From the NCBI RefSeq assembly GCF_037414475.1, contig NZ_CP147913.1, forward strand, positions 3,286,001-3,350,000: a DNA stretch of 64,000 nucleotides. The letters are read 5' to 3'. The notes below the pieces were generated by a model. The model was given only the letters and a program-made list of their open reading frames with translations, was not told the origin of the DNA and did not search any database. The position numbers and the translations under genes are program-made. This document shows positions 39,867-49,579 of this stretch, in pieces; positions within the stretch are counted from its first letter, which is position 1; each line of letters starts with the position of its first letter. Source of the stretch: Myxococcus stipitatus (GTDB lineage: Bacteria; Myxococcota; Myxococcia; Myxococcales; Myxococcaceae).

Positions 39867-40841
39867 ATGAACCGCACATCCGCCTCGCAGTCGCGTCGTC
39901 ACATCCACAGCCATCCGAGCCGCATCCAGGGGTATGCGGCGGTGCTCCTCGGGCTGGCGCTGGGTCTCGGGACGGGCGCCTGTGGCGTGGGGGTGGAGGG
40001 GGGGAGCGATGAAACAAGCCAGGCGCGGGGGGGCCAGCTCTCCAGCAATGGACTGTCCACCAACGGCTTGTCGACAAACGGGTTATCAACCAACGGCTTG
40101 TCGACGAACGGACTGTCCACCAATGGCTTGTCAACCAATGGCTTCACCACCTGGTTCAACCAGGACCCCATGACCGCGGACTCGGTGATGGAGTACGTGG
40201 TGAAGTGCGCGGTGCCCTCCGGCCAGGTGAGACAATTCACCAACCCCGTCACGGGGACGCTGCACTCCTGGAACGGGGCGCTGGGGCTGGCGCCGGGCTG
40301 GGCCTCGGGGCTCGCGGCGACACCCGCGGAGCAGGAGGTCATCTCCGCGTGCCTGGCCGCGCACGCGAACAAGTATGGCATCCACGTGGCAATCTCCGTG
40401 CTGGGCGCGGACAGCGACGGCTCACCCATCCCCTACACCGCGGAGGAGCTGGCGACGTTCAGCGAGCCGGAGGCCTGCTTCTTCGGCAACCTCTTCGACG
40501 GCACGGGCGTCTTCGCGGCCAATGACCAGCCCTACCTGCCGCCGGACAAGAGCACGTCGCGCACGTGTGGACTGGCCTCGAGCTCCACGCAGGCGTGCGC
40601 GCCGCTCACCCACGTCGGCATGTGTGCTTCGCTCTGCCAGCGCGCGGTGGACGGCGGGGGCGCGGCGCTGCCGTACTACGCGTCCTGCACGCTGGGTGGC
40701 CGCGCCTTCCGGACGCTGACGGCCCGCATCCGCCCGCAGGAAATCTATCAGTGCGGGGATGGTGTCTGTCAGTTCACTGAACATTGTGGGACCGGCACCA
40801 GCGCCTTGAGTTGTCAGGCGGACTGCGGCGCCTGCCCTTGA
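39867..40841 (+). CDS. lipoprotein with LSTNG pentapeptide repeats and C-terminal Cys-rich domain
   Basis: A 324-residue protein. The signal peptide (YAAVLLGLALGLGTGAC) has a possible lipobox with Cys39. Residues about 59-93 are seven pentapeptides: SSNGL, five STNGL and STNGF. The rest is a globular domain with many cysteines, ending in a cystine motif CGDGVCQFTEHCG followed by CQADCGACP, of the type found on myxobacterial surface proteins. I know of no function. ATG 39867 follows CAAGGGGG. The gene stands alone, with signalling kinases on both sides. It is likely displayed on the cell surface; this is inferred from the lipobox and repeat spacer. Confidence 0.8.
   Translation: MNRTSASQSRRHIHSHPSRIQGYAAVLLGLALGLGTGACGVGVEGGSDETSQARGGQLSSNGLSTNGLSTNGLSTNGLSTNGLSTNGLSTNGFTTWFNQDPMTADSVMEYVVKCAVPSGQVRQFTNPVTGTLHSWNGALGLAPGWASGLAATPAEQEVISACLAAHANKYGIHVAISVLGADSDGSPIPYTAEELATFSEPEACFFGNLFDGTGVFAANDQPYLPPDKSTSRTCGLASSSTQACAPLTHVGMCASLCQRAVDGGGAALPYYASCTLGGRAFRTLTARIRPQEIYQCGDGVCQFTEHCGTGTSALSCQADCGACP
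40041..40145 (+). repeat. seven 15-bp in-frame repeats (LSTNG)
   Basis: Seven tandem 15-base units encode SSNGL, STNGL (five times) and STNGF. Third positions vary between units (for example ACC, ACA, ACG for Thr), so the repeat is maintained at protein level and is not a recent slippage product. Such a run may still vary in copy number between strains. Confidence 0.85.
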
Positions 40842-40979
40842 GGGCAGCGGGCTCCACGCGCCGACTTGCCCGCACCAAGATGTCCGTCATGGACAGCGGC
40901 CTTCCTGGGAGAAGTCGTCCCCTGAGGTCGTGTTATGGTCTCCCCATTCCCAAGGTTGGGCCGGACATGGAGAGGTGGC

Positions 40980-42251
40980 ATGAACGGTCTTCTCGTCCTG
41001 GATGCCCCCGCGGGCACGGACATCGCCGGCTACACGGTGGAGGGGTTGTTGGGCGCCGGAGGCTGCGGCGTGGTGTATCGGGCCTCGCGTGACGGACAAT
41101 CCGTGGCGCTCAAGCTCCAGTCCCTGGAGCACCTGGGCGACAAGGCCGTGCGCGAGGTCGACACGCTCACGCGGCTGGCGCACCACAACGTGGTGGGCTT
41201 CCGGGACGGAGGCCTGTTTCCTCCCGAAGCGCCCGAGTGGCTCTACCTGGCCATGGAATACGTCCGCGGGCGCCCTCTGGCGCAGTGGGTGCAGGAGGAG
41301 AACCCCGGCGCGCGCCGCGTGGCGGAGCTGGCGCTGGGGATGGCGCGAGGGCTGGAGGCCGCGCACGCATCGGACGTGCTCCACCGCGACATCAAGGAAG
41401 CCAACGTGTTGGTGCGCGAGGACGACGGCACGCCGGTGTTGATGGACTTCGGCGTGGGCGAGTGCACGCGGGCACCCCGGCCGCCGCGCGGCATCCTTCC
41501 TCCAGGCACGCCGCGCTACCGCAGTCCGGAGGCGCTGTCGTTCCGGCTCGAGGGACGCGAGGGCGTCTATCTCCCCACCGCCACCGATGACCTGTATGCG
41601 CTGGGGGTCGTCCTCTACTGGATGCTGACCGCGCGCCACCCTTTCGAGGACGTGGAGACACCTTCGGGAGAGCTGGCCGTCATCCTCCACCCACCGGTGA
41701 CGCCCGGGGCCCTCAACCGGCGCGTGCCCTGGGTGCTCAGCGAGCTGTGCGTGCGGCTGCTGTCGAAGCAGCCCTGGCGGCGAGGCACCGCGAGCACCTG
41801 CCGCGAGGCGCTCGAGCAGGCGCTGGCGAGCGCGGACGCGGCCTGGGACGTGCCGCTGTTTCCAGACGCCTCCGAACTGCCCACGGACCTCGAAGGCCGG
41901 GACACACCGTCGCGAGGCCGCCGCACGACGCAGACCGGCGGACTGCCCGCGTACCCGGGCTCGACGGAGCCGGCCGAGGCCCCTCGGCTCGTGGTGCACG
42001 CGCGTCCGGTGTCCCGGTACCCGCGCCGCCGCGAGCTGCGGCTCGCCCTGCTGGCGCTGGGCGTGGGGGCCTGCGTGATGGGCAGTGCCTGGTGGGCGCG
42101 GCGCTGGCATCCCCCCGTCCTCGCGAGCTCGCTGGGCAGCCGCGCGCGGGTGGCGGAGCCCGGCTCACGACCGGGGACGGGCCCCACCGGGCGGCGCGCG
42201 ACGGAGCCGTTCCCCTCCCGGCGGCCCGGAGCCGTCCCCCCCGAGCGCTGA
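40980..42251 (+). CDS. membrane-anchored Ser/Thr protein kinase
   Basis: A 423-residue kinase. The catalytic domain (about 20-290) has LGAGGCGVVYRA, VALKLQ, HRDIKEAN (His135), MDFGVGE and the APE-equivalent YRSPEALSF. A linker leads to one membrane helix (about 355-375, LRLALLALGVGACVMGSAWW) and a short basic, Pro-rich tail that would face the periplasm. ATG 40980 is preferred because GGAGAGG lies just upstream; an earlier in-frame ATG at 40935 lacks one. There is no recognisable sensor domain outside. Neighbours are the LSTNG lipoprotein and a soluble histidine kinase. Confidence 0.9.
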   Translation: MNGLLVLDAPAGTDIAGYTVEGLLGAGGCGVVYRASRDGQSVALKLQSLEHLGDKAVREVDTLTRLAHHNVVGFRDGGLFPPEAPEWLYLAMEYVRGRPLAQWVQEENPGARRVAELALGMARGLEAAHASDVLHRDIKEANVLVREDDGTPVLMDFGVGECTRAPRPPRGILPPGTPRYRSPEALSFRLEGREGVYLPTATDDLYALGVVLYWMLTARHPFEDVETPSGELAVILHPPVTPGALNRRVPWVLSELCVRLLSKQPWRRGTASTCREALEQALASADAAWDVPLFPDASELPTDLEGRDTPSRGRRTTQTGGLPAYPGSTEPAEAPRLVVHARPVSRYPRRRELRLALLALGVGACVMGSAWWARRWHPPVLASSLGSRARVAEPGSRPGTGPTGRRATEPFPSRRPGAVPPER

Positions 42252-42254
42252 GGC

Positions 42255-42339
42255 GGAAACTTCCAGTCGCGGACACGCTCGCGCGCCCTGCCTCCAGGTC
42301 CGCGGGTGACGGGCTCCGCGCGCGTGGAAACTTCCAGTC
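42255..42339. repeat. direct repeat GGAAACTTCCAGTC, two copies 71 bp apart
   Basis: GGAAACTTCCAGTC occurs at 42255-42268 and at 42326-42339, each followed after three bases by GAC. The core GGAA-AC-TTCC is a near palindrome. Both lie in the 271 bases between the membrane kinase and the histidine kinase. Binding sites for one regulator in front of the histidine kinase gene are the likeliest reading. The gap otherwise shows no coding sequence. Confidence 0.45.
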
Positions 42340-42522
42340 TCCGACGGTACCAGCGCCACCTGGGGTGGGCTCCCGTCGACTACCCATCTGGACGGGCCTG
42401 TCTCCGGGCGCGGGCCGACATCGGCTCCTTGCTCGACACGGCGCGCCGGTGTTGACTGGCGACACATCCGCCCGGCCCCCCGCGATGCTCCCGGGATGGA
42501 CACCTGACGCCGGGACTGCGAC

Positions 42523-43527
<1,005 letters not shown>

Positions 43528-44182
43528 GGGGGACGGCCTCGCGCCACGCCTCGTCGTAGGTCGTCATGCCCTCCATCGGCGGCGCGTAGACGTGCAGCGA
43601 CACCGCGCCGTGCCGCGAGTCATTGAGCACGCGATGGATGGTGTGTGACTCCTCGCGCATCAAGTCGCCCTCGCCCGCGCGCCGCTTCGCCTCCACCCGC
43701 AGCCGGTCTCCCGCCCAGGCGAAGCGCGTCTCGCGCAGCTCGCCCTGGATGAGCAGCGACGCGCCCCACGAGCCTCCATGGTCATGGATCGGCGAGCCCT
43801 GCCCCGGCAACCAGCACACCAGCAGCAACTCACAGGCGGCGGTCCTCGCCAGCGTCCTCCGGGCATACCGCGCGTCGTCGAAGCACGTCAGCGGCGCCAG
43901 CAGCCCCCAGTCGGGCTGGCTGTCGCGAAGCCGGGCCACCAGCCAGGCCAGGGAAGGCGCCGCCGCCCCATCCTCGGGGAGCGCCCAGCCGAGCAGACTT
44001 CGTGTGTCCGGGACCTCGATATCATCCCTTGTTTCCGTGGAGTGCGCGCGCATGGGTCCTCCGGAGTGTGCGTGGGAGTGTGGACACGCCCTGGCACCGC
44101 GGCCAGGGGTTCACATCCGGCATTCGATGATTCAGAGGCCTGCCCGGATGCCGTGGCGCGGGGGCGGACTTAGACTTGCGGC

Positions 44183-45700
44183 GTGCAAGCACACGAGAGC
44201 CCATGGGATGTGGCCATCGTGGGAGGTGGCGCCAGCGGCACGCTCCTGGCCATCCACCTCTTGAGACAGGCGCGCGCGCCGCTGCGGCTTCTCCTCCTGG
44301 AGCGCGACGGGAAGGTGGGCCAGGGGCTCGCCTACTCAACCCACGAGCCACGTCATCTACTGAACGTTCCCGCCGGGAGGATGGGGGCCTTCCCCGAAGA
44401 CCCCGAGCACTTCCTGCGCTGGCTGCGGCGCAGCGCCCCCGGCACGGCGGCCGGAGACTTCGTCCCCCGGCGGCACTACGGGCAGTACCTGGAGGAGGTG
44501 CTGAAGGAGGCCATCGGCCGGTCGACCCCTGGGGTCCAATTCAATGTCATGACCCTGGAGGTCAACTCCCTCCAGGAGCGCGGCGGACGGGTGACGCTGT
44601 CGCTTCGCGGGGGAAGCTCCGTGGTGGCGCGCACGGTGGTGCTGGCGCTGGGCAACGCGCCCCCCGCGAACCTGCGCGTCGCGGATGGGGGGTTGTACGC
44701 GAACGGGCGCTACCACCGCTCCCCCTGGGCCGCGGGGGCCCTGCGCGGTGTGGGCCCGAACGACACCGTGCTGATGGTGGGCACCGGCCTCACCATGGTG
44801 GACGCCGTGCTGTCGCTGGAGTCCCAGGGCCACCGGGGGCCCTTGCACGCGTTGTCGCGGCACGGGCTGTTGCCGCACCGGCATGAGCGCGCGGGCTCCG
44901 GGGCCTATGTGTCACCGCCCATTCGCGACGTGCTGCGCGCGCTGCGCCGGGAAGGCCTGCGCCCCCGCGAGCCCTCGCACCCCATCCCCATCCGGGTGCG
45001 GGCCCTCTTGCGAGTCCTCCGCGAGGAAGCGGACCGGGCGGAGCGGGCTGGCACGAGCTGGCGGGCGGTGGTGGACGCGCTGCGACCGGTGACGGTGCCC
45101 TTGTGGCAGCGGCTCCCCCTGGAGGAGCGGCGGCGCTTCCTGCGCCACCTCCGCGCCTACTGGGACGTGCACCGCCACCGCATGGCCCCCGACGTGGGCG
45201 ACCAGGTGGAGCGGCTGATGGACAGCGGCCGGCTGCGCCTGCACGCGGCCCGCGTCCGGGGCTTCCACCTGGAGGACTCGGGCCAGGTGAGCGTGCGCGT
45301 GGCCCCTCGGGGGCAGCGCCGCGAGGAGCGGCTCCAGGTCCACCACGTGGTGAACTGCACTGGCCCGGAGGGGCTCGGCGTGCGGCACGGCCACCCGCTG
45401 CTGCATGACCTGACCGAGGCGGGGATGGTGCGCCCGGACGCGCTGGGCCTGGGCCTGGCGGCCGATGGCCACGGCGCCCTGCTGGACACGCGCGGCGACG
45501 TGGCGGGCCGCCTCTTCACCCTGGGGCCCCTGCGCCGAGGAGAGCTGTGGGAGACCACCGCCGTGCCGGAGATTCGCGTCCAGGCCCGCGCCCTGGCCGA
45601 GCACCTCCTCCTCCACCTGGGACGCAGCCGCCCCGCCCCTCGCCCGGGCACCAGCGGACTCCACCGCGGAGGGCCCCTTCCGGACCAGGACTATCAGTGA
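44183..45700 (+). CDS. FAD/NAD(P)-binding oxidoreductase
   Basis: A 505-residue flavoprotein of the FAD-NAD(P)-binding family. The N-terminal dinucleotide site is VAIVGGGASGTLLAIHLL (about 10-27), followed by LLLLERDGKVGQGLAYST and LNVPAGRMGAFPEDP, hallmarks of this group. A second Rossmann-like site is VLMVGTGLTMVDAVLSL (about 196-212). HVVNCTGPEG near the C-terminus is the usual ATG/GD-like motif. The start is a GTG at 44183. Divergent from cysteine dioxygenase across 129 bases. Substrate unknown; a role in sulfur or amino-acid oxidation is a guess from position. Confidence 0.85.
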   Translation: MQAHESPWDVAIVGGGASGTLLAIHLLRQARAPLRLLLLERDGKVGQGLAYSTHEPRHLLNVPAGRMGAFPEDPEHFLRWLRRSAPGTAAGDFVPRRHYGQYLEEVLKEAIGRSTPGVQFNVMTLEVNSLQERGGRVTLSLRGGSSVVARTVVLALGNAPPANLRVADGGLYANGRYHRSPWAAGALRGVGPNDTVLMVGTGLTMVDAVLSLESQGHRGPLHALSRHGLLPHRHERAGSGAYVSPPIRDVLRALRREGLRPREPSHPIPIRVRALLRVLREEADRAERAGTSWRAVVDALRPVTVPLWQRLPLEERRRFLRHLRAYWDVHRHRMAPDVGDQVERLMDSGRLRLHAARVRGFHLEDSGQVSVRVAPRGQRREERLQVHHVVNCTGPEGLGVRHGHPLLHDLTEAGMVRPDALGLGLAADGHGALLDTRGDVAGRLFTLGPLRRGELWETTAVPEIRVQARALAEHLLLHLGRSRPAPRPGTSGLHRGGPLPDQDYQ

Positions 45701-45778
45701 ACCATTGGGCAGGCCGGGCGGAAAGTCCCAGGACCGGAGGATTCGTGCGAGGCTTCGGCGGCCGGACTCCCCCTCCTC

Positions 45779-47104
45779 ATGACCTCGCCTCGTTCCCTTG
45801 TCACCCTCGCTGGAGGCGTGCTCCTCGTGCTGCTCATGGCCACGGGGGGCCTGGCCTACGTGACGCTGCGCACGGGGCCGCTGGAGGAGCGGCTGGTGCG
45901 CGAGGTCCACGAGCTCACCGAGGCGCGCTACGCGCGGCCGTCCCACGTCAATCCGCCGGCGCCGGGCACCTTCGCGCGGAGGCTCGAGCCGCTGGTGGAC
46001 GGGGTGCTGCGGCTGTACCAGGAGCGGCCCAAGTCGAACGGGAGCCCGGACTCGCCACAGGGGCAGCCCTGCCGCGACGTGGCGGATGGAAAGCTGCCCG
46101 TGTCCTCGCTGCCCGCGGGCTGTGGTGAAGCGCTGGAGCGGGCCCGGCCGCTGATGGAGCAGGTGCTGGCGGCCACCCACGCGGAGATGGGAGGACTGCC
46201 CGAGAGCATGGGTTCGCTGGCGCCCTTCACGCATGCGCGCGCCAACGGCAAGTTCGCGCTGATGTACGTGGTGCACCTGGCCGCGCTGGAGACGCGGCTG
46301 AAGCTGGCCCAGGGACAGGCCTCGCCCGCGCTGGACACGTGCCTGGACGCGCTGGCGCTGAGCCGCGAGCTGGAGCTGGGCGGCGGAATGGAGGGCCAGC
46401 TGCTGGCCGCCACGGGCCACGGTGTCCTCTACCGCCCCTGCGCGGACGCGCTGGACGCGGCGTCCGTGGAGCGCAAGCGGCTGGCCATCACCCAGCTGTC
46501 GCGGCTGGCGGAGGGCTTCGCGCCCTTCTCCCTGACGCTGCGGCATGAGTCGGTGCTCGTCCAGCTGGTCCACTTCGGAGAGCGGCTCTCCGACGAGACG
46601 CTGGCCGCGCTCCCCCCGGGCAGCCGGGACATCGTGCCCGAGGAGCTGCGGGAGCAGGTGTCCCCCTCGGACAACCCGCTGATGGCGCGGCGCCTGTGGT
46701 GGAAGCTGGTGGAGGGCTTCGACGCGCTGACGGCGTCGGCGGACCTCCCCACCGGCGCACGCCGGCGCGCGTTCGCCCTGCTCGAGGCCGAGGCCGACGA
46801 GGACGATGAGCCCCTGGACTCCCTCCACGGCCCGGATGTCGCCACGTATGGCGAGTACGCGGAGCGGCTGGACTTGCGCAGGCTCCAGCACGACGCGCTC
46901 CTCACGCTGGCGGAGGTGGACGTGGCGCGCGCGGAGCGAGGCCAGTGGCCCGAGTCTCCGCCCCGGCACAAGGACAGCTCCTTCGTGCTGGAGGCGCTGG
47001 GCCCCATGGAGGCCCGGCTCCAGCCGTGCTCGCGCGCCTATGCATCCCAGGGCCTGCGGGTGACGGCGGACCCCGCGCCCGCCGCGCGCGCGACGGGCCC
47101 CTGA
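45779..47104 (+). CDS. hypothetical protein with N-terminal membrane anchor
   Basis: A 441-residue protein that I do not recognise. One membrane helix or uncleaved signal (LVTLAGGVLLVLLMATGGLAYV) opens the chain; the rest is largely helical and should be periplasmic. Two Cys pairs (PCRDV...AGCGEAL and later TCLDAL...RPCADAL) may form disulfides. Recurrent helical segments such as LDTCLDALALSRELELGGGM suggest a repeat scaffold. Its C-terminus resembles an exported pseudopilin-free domain of unknown type. It lies 78 bases after the flavoprotein gene, and its stop abuts the convergent decarboxylase gene. Confidence 0.7.
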   Translation: MTSPRSLVTLAGGVLLVLLMATGGLAYVTLRTGPLEERLVREVHELTEARYARPSHVNPPAPGTFARRLEPLVDGVLRLYQERPKSNGSPDSPQGQPCRDVADGKLPVSSLPAGCGEALERARPLMEQVLAATHAEMGGLPESMGSLAPFTHARANGKFALMYVVHLAALETRLKLAQGQASPALDTCLDALALSRELELGGGMEGQLLAATGHGVLYRPCADALDAASVERKRLAITQLSRLAEGFAPFSLTLRHESVLVQLVHFGERLSDETLAALPPGSRDIVPEELREQVSPSDNPLMARRLWWKLVEGFDALTASADLPTGARRRAFALLEAEADEDDEPLDSLHGPDVATYGEYAERLDLRRLQHDALLTLAEVDVARAERGQWPESPPRHKDSSFVLEALGPMEARLQPCSRAYASQGLRVTADPAPAARATGP

Positions 47105-47890
47105 CTACGCGGCGGACACCTCCACCGAGCCCAGCCCCACCACGTCCAGCCGCACGCGGTCTCCCGGCTGGAGCATGTGCGCCGCCGTGGCCGCGCCCGC
47201 GAGGACGATGCTCCCCGCCGGCAGCACCTGGCCACGCTGGGCCAGCAGCTCGCACAGCTGCACCACCGACAGCACCGGGTCCCCGGAGATGGCGTCCGAG
47301 CGCGCCGACTGCACCAGCGCGCCGTTCACCGACATCTTCATCTCCAGCCGCGTGAGGTCCAGCGCGCGCGGCGGGTGCTCCACTTCGCCGAGCACGAACA
47401 GCGACGAGGACGAGTTGTCCGCCACCACGTCCGGCAGGGAGAAGTACTTGAAGTCCCGGTAGCGCGAGTCGAGGATCTCCATCGCGGCGAACACGGACTC
47501 ACACGCGTCCAGCACCTCGTCGCGAGTCACCTGGCCCCGAAGCTCGCGCGCGGTGCGGAAGGCAATCTCCGGCTCGATTTTGGGGTGGATGCCCTGGGCG
47601 AGCGAGATGACGCCGCCAGCCGCCACGTGCATCTTGTCCGTGAGGACGCCGTACACGGGAGAGTCCAGGTTCATCTGCCGGCGCTTGGCCTCGGACGTCA
47701 GGCCCATCTTCAGGCCCACCACGCGCTCACCTTGCGCCTGGCGAAGCCGCAGCCCCTCCTCCTGGACAGCGTACGCGTCCGGCAACGACAGCTCCGGCGA
47801 CTCGTGGGTGAGGGGCGGCACCTCGCGCCGCTCCCGCCGCGCGGCGTCGAGTCTCCGGGCCAGCTCCGAGGGGTCCACTGTCCGCGTCAT
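47105..47890 (-). CDS. 2-oxo-3-hexenedioate (4-oxalocrotonate) decarboxylase / 2-oxopent-4-enoate hydratase family
   Basis: A 261-residue enzyme of the fumarylacetoacetase-like hydratase/decarboxylase family of aromatic meta-cleavage. Visible features: GLKMGLTSEAKRRQM, SPVYGVLTDKM, metal ligands in IEPEIAF (Glu-x-Glu), and LPAGSIVLAGAATAAHML near the end. Hydratase and decarboxylase members are hard to separate by eye. The nearby kynurenine operon (59.1-64 kb) would deliver 4-oxalocrotonate, so decarboxylase is favoured. The chosen start is ATG 47890; sequence further upstream in frame is low complexity. It stands apart from the operon, in convergent orientation to the preceding gene. Confidence 0.82.
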   Translation of the reverse strand: MTRTVDPSELARRLDAARRERREVPPLTHESPELSLPDAYAVQEEGLRLRQAQGERVVGLKMGLTSEAKRRQMNLDSPVYGVLTDKMHVAAGGVISLAQGIHPKIEPEIAFRTARELRGQVTRDEVLDACESVFAAMEILDSRYRDFKYFSLPDVVADNSSSSLFVLGEVEHPPRALDLTRLEMKMSVNGALVQSARSDAISGDPVLSVVQLCELLAQRGQVLPAGSIVLAGAATAAHMLQPGDRVRLDVVGLGSVEVSAA

Positions 47891-48098
47891 GTCCGTCCCA
47901 CTCCCTGTTGGTTCAGCGCCAGGGGCGGCGCCGGGCGCGCAGCAGAGCACGCTCCAGCGCCCCGCGCGAGGCACGTGAAGCGCCGATACATGAGCCTGGA
48001 TACGCGAGGGTATTGCCGGAGCGAAGACGGGCTGCGTAACCTCGCCGCGCCCCCGGGCCGGGGTGGGCTCCACGAAACGAAGCAAGGACTCCTCTTTC

Positions 48099-48710
48099 AT
48101 GCGACTCACATCGTTCCTGGTGCTGCTGCTCCTCCCTACCTCCGTGGCACTCGCGGATGACACGCCCGGGCGGCACACCCATGATGGCTTCTACATGCGG
48201 GGCCAGTTCGGCCTGGGCTACCTGCACTCGAAGTCCACCGACACCGACCTGGTGGTCAAGGGTGGCGCGGGCTCGCTGAACCTGGAGCTGGGCTACGCGG
48301 TCATCAACAACTTCATCCTCTACGGGAAGCTCACCGGCGCCTCGGCCGCCAATCCCGACATCAGGGTGGGCGGCGTCACCCACGAGGGGGACCCGAACGA
48401 CGACGTGAGCGTCATCTACGCCGCGATGGGCATCGGGGCGACGTATTACATCATGCCCGCCAACTTCTACGTCTCCGGCGCGGTGGTGGCCAACCAGCTC
48501 AGCGCTTCGCACGACGGCACGCTCGAGGGCGAGTCCGAGGCGGGCGTGGGCCTGCATCTGGGCGTGGGCAAGGAGTGGTGGGTGAGCGACAACTGGGGCA
48601 TCGGCGTTGGCGCCGAGGTGGCGCTGGGCCGCATCCGCACCGGCGACCGCAGCCGCGACAACTGGGACGTCACCCACTTCGCGCTGCTCTTCACCGCCAC
48701 GTACAACTGA
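48099..48710 (+). CDS. outer-membrane beta-barrel protein
   Basis: A 203-residue protein. Signal peptide RLTSFLVLLLLPTSVALA, cleaved before DDTPG. The mature part alternates polar and hydrophobic residues in eight-strand style (GFYMRGQFGLGYLHSKS, LNLELGYAVINNFILYGKL, VIYAAMGIGATYYIMP, NWGIGVGAEVALGRI) and ends with the aromatic FALLFTATYN, typical of OmpX/opacity-type barrels. AAGGA lies before ATG 48099. It is divergent from the decarboxylase gene and converges on the SDR gene through a clear terminator hairpin. Function unknown; possibly structural or adhesive. Confidence 0.85.
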   Translation: MRLTSFLVLLLLPTSVALADDTPGRHTHDGFYMRGQFGLGYLHSKSTDTDLVVKGGAGSLNLELGYAVINNFILYGKLTGASAANPDIRVGGVTHEGDPNDDVSVIYAAMGIGATYYIMPANFYVSGAVVANQLSASHDGTLEGESEAGVGLHLGVGKEWWVSDNWGIGVGAEVALGRIRTGDRSRDNWDVTHFALLFTATYN

Positions 48711-48725
48711 AGCCGCAACAAGGCA

Positions 48726-48744
48726 GCCTCCCGCCCTGGGAGGC
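48726..48744. terminator. bidirectional terminator between convergent genes
   Basis: GCCTCCC (48726-48732) pairs perfectly with GGGAGGC (48738-48744) around a 5-base loop, 15 bases after the barrel-protein stop and 19 before the SDR stop. Flanking AAGG and CTT may extend the stem. Confidence 0.65.
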
Positions 48745-48763
48745 CGCTTCGGCTCGTCGCGCC

Positions 48764-49546
48764 TCAGCCCTGCTGGTTGAGGCCCGCGGCGATGGCGCGC
48801 GCGGCGAAGCGCGGGCTGAAGCGCACCATGAAGGCGGCCACCTTGTTGAGCAGTCCGTGGACCGCCAGCACCCGTCCGCGCATCATCATCGCGTAGGCGT
48901 GCTCCACCACGTCCGAGGCGCTGGCCACGCCGGAGCGCTGGAACAAGCGGCTCTTCGTCGTCCCCGCCCGCTGGGCGAACTCCGTGTGTGTCGCGCCCGG
49001 GCAGTGACACGTCACCGTGACGCCCGTGCCCCGCAGCTCGTACGACAGCGCCTCCGACAGCGACACCACGAAGGCCTTGGTCGCGTAGTACGTGGCCATG
49101 TACGGGCCCGGCTGGAAGCCCGCGGTGGAGGCCACGTTGAGCACGCGCCCGTGGCCGCGCTCGCGCATGGGCCGGGCGAACAGGTGCGTCAGCTTCAAGA
49201 GCGCCGTGCAGTTGAGGTCCACCATCTCCGCCTCGCGCTTCAAGTCCTGGTCCAGGAAGGGCCCCGAGGAGCCGAAGCCCGCGTTGTTGACCAGGAACTC
49301 CACCGCGAGCCCGCGCTCGGACACCTGCGCGAAGAGCCGCTCGGCGCCCTCCGGCGTGCCCAGGTCCATGGGAATCACATGGGCCTTCACCCCGTGCTCC
49401 TTCTCCAGCACCGAGGCCAACGCCTCCAGCCGCGGAGCGCTCCGGGCGACCAGGATGACGTCATGCCCATCCCGCGCGAAGCGCCGTGCGAACTGCTCTC
49501 CAAGACCCGCCGAGGCTCCGGTGATGAGCGCCACCTTGCGTGACAT
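48764..49546 (-). CDS. short-chain dehydrogenase/reductase
   Basis: A 260-residue SDR of the DltE/YqjQ-like class. NAD(P) site TGASAGLGEQFARRFA (about 9-24), NNAGFG (89-94 region), catalytic Ser in VASTAG and the YxxxK motif in YYATKAFV. The C-terminus has an amphipathic segment (AAFMVRFSPRFAARAIA) that may attach it to the membrane. The substrate cannot be named from sequence. ATG 49546 is at the conserved N-terminus. It follows the histidine kinase gene on the minus strand only 33 bases away, so they may be co-transcribed. Confidence 0.88.
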   Translation of the reverse strand: MSRKVALITGASAGLGEQFARRFARDGHDVILVARSAPRLEALASVLEKEHGVKAHVIPMDLGTPEGAERLFAQVSERGLAVEFLVNNAGFGSSGPFLDQDLKREAEMVDLNCTALLKLTHLFARPMRERGHGRVLNVASTAGFQPGPYMATYYATKAFVVSLSEALSYELRGTGVTVTCHCPGATHTEFAQRAGTTKSRLFQRSGVASASDVVEHAYAMMMRGRVLAVHGLLNKVAAFMVRFSPRFAARAIAAGLNQQG

Positions 49547-49579
49547 GTCGACTTCCTCCCGGGCCCCCTTATAGCTGGC

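Noticed and set aside
40041..40145. CRISPR-like or minisatellite array
   Set aside because: The 15-bp periodicity is in frame and encodes LSTNG peptides without spacers.
44912..46969. 685-codon minus-strand open frame opposite the flavoprotein and the hypothetical gene
   Set aside because: Low-complexity Arg/Gln/His composition and no start signals; a shadow frame.
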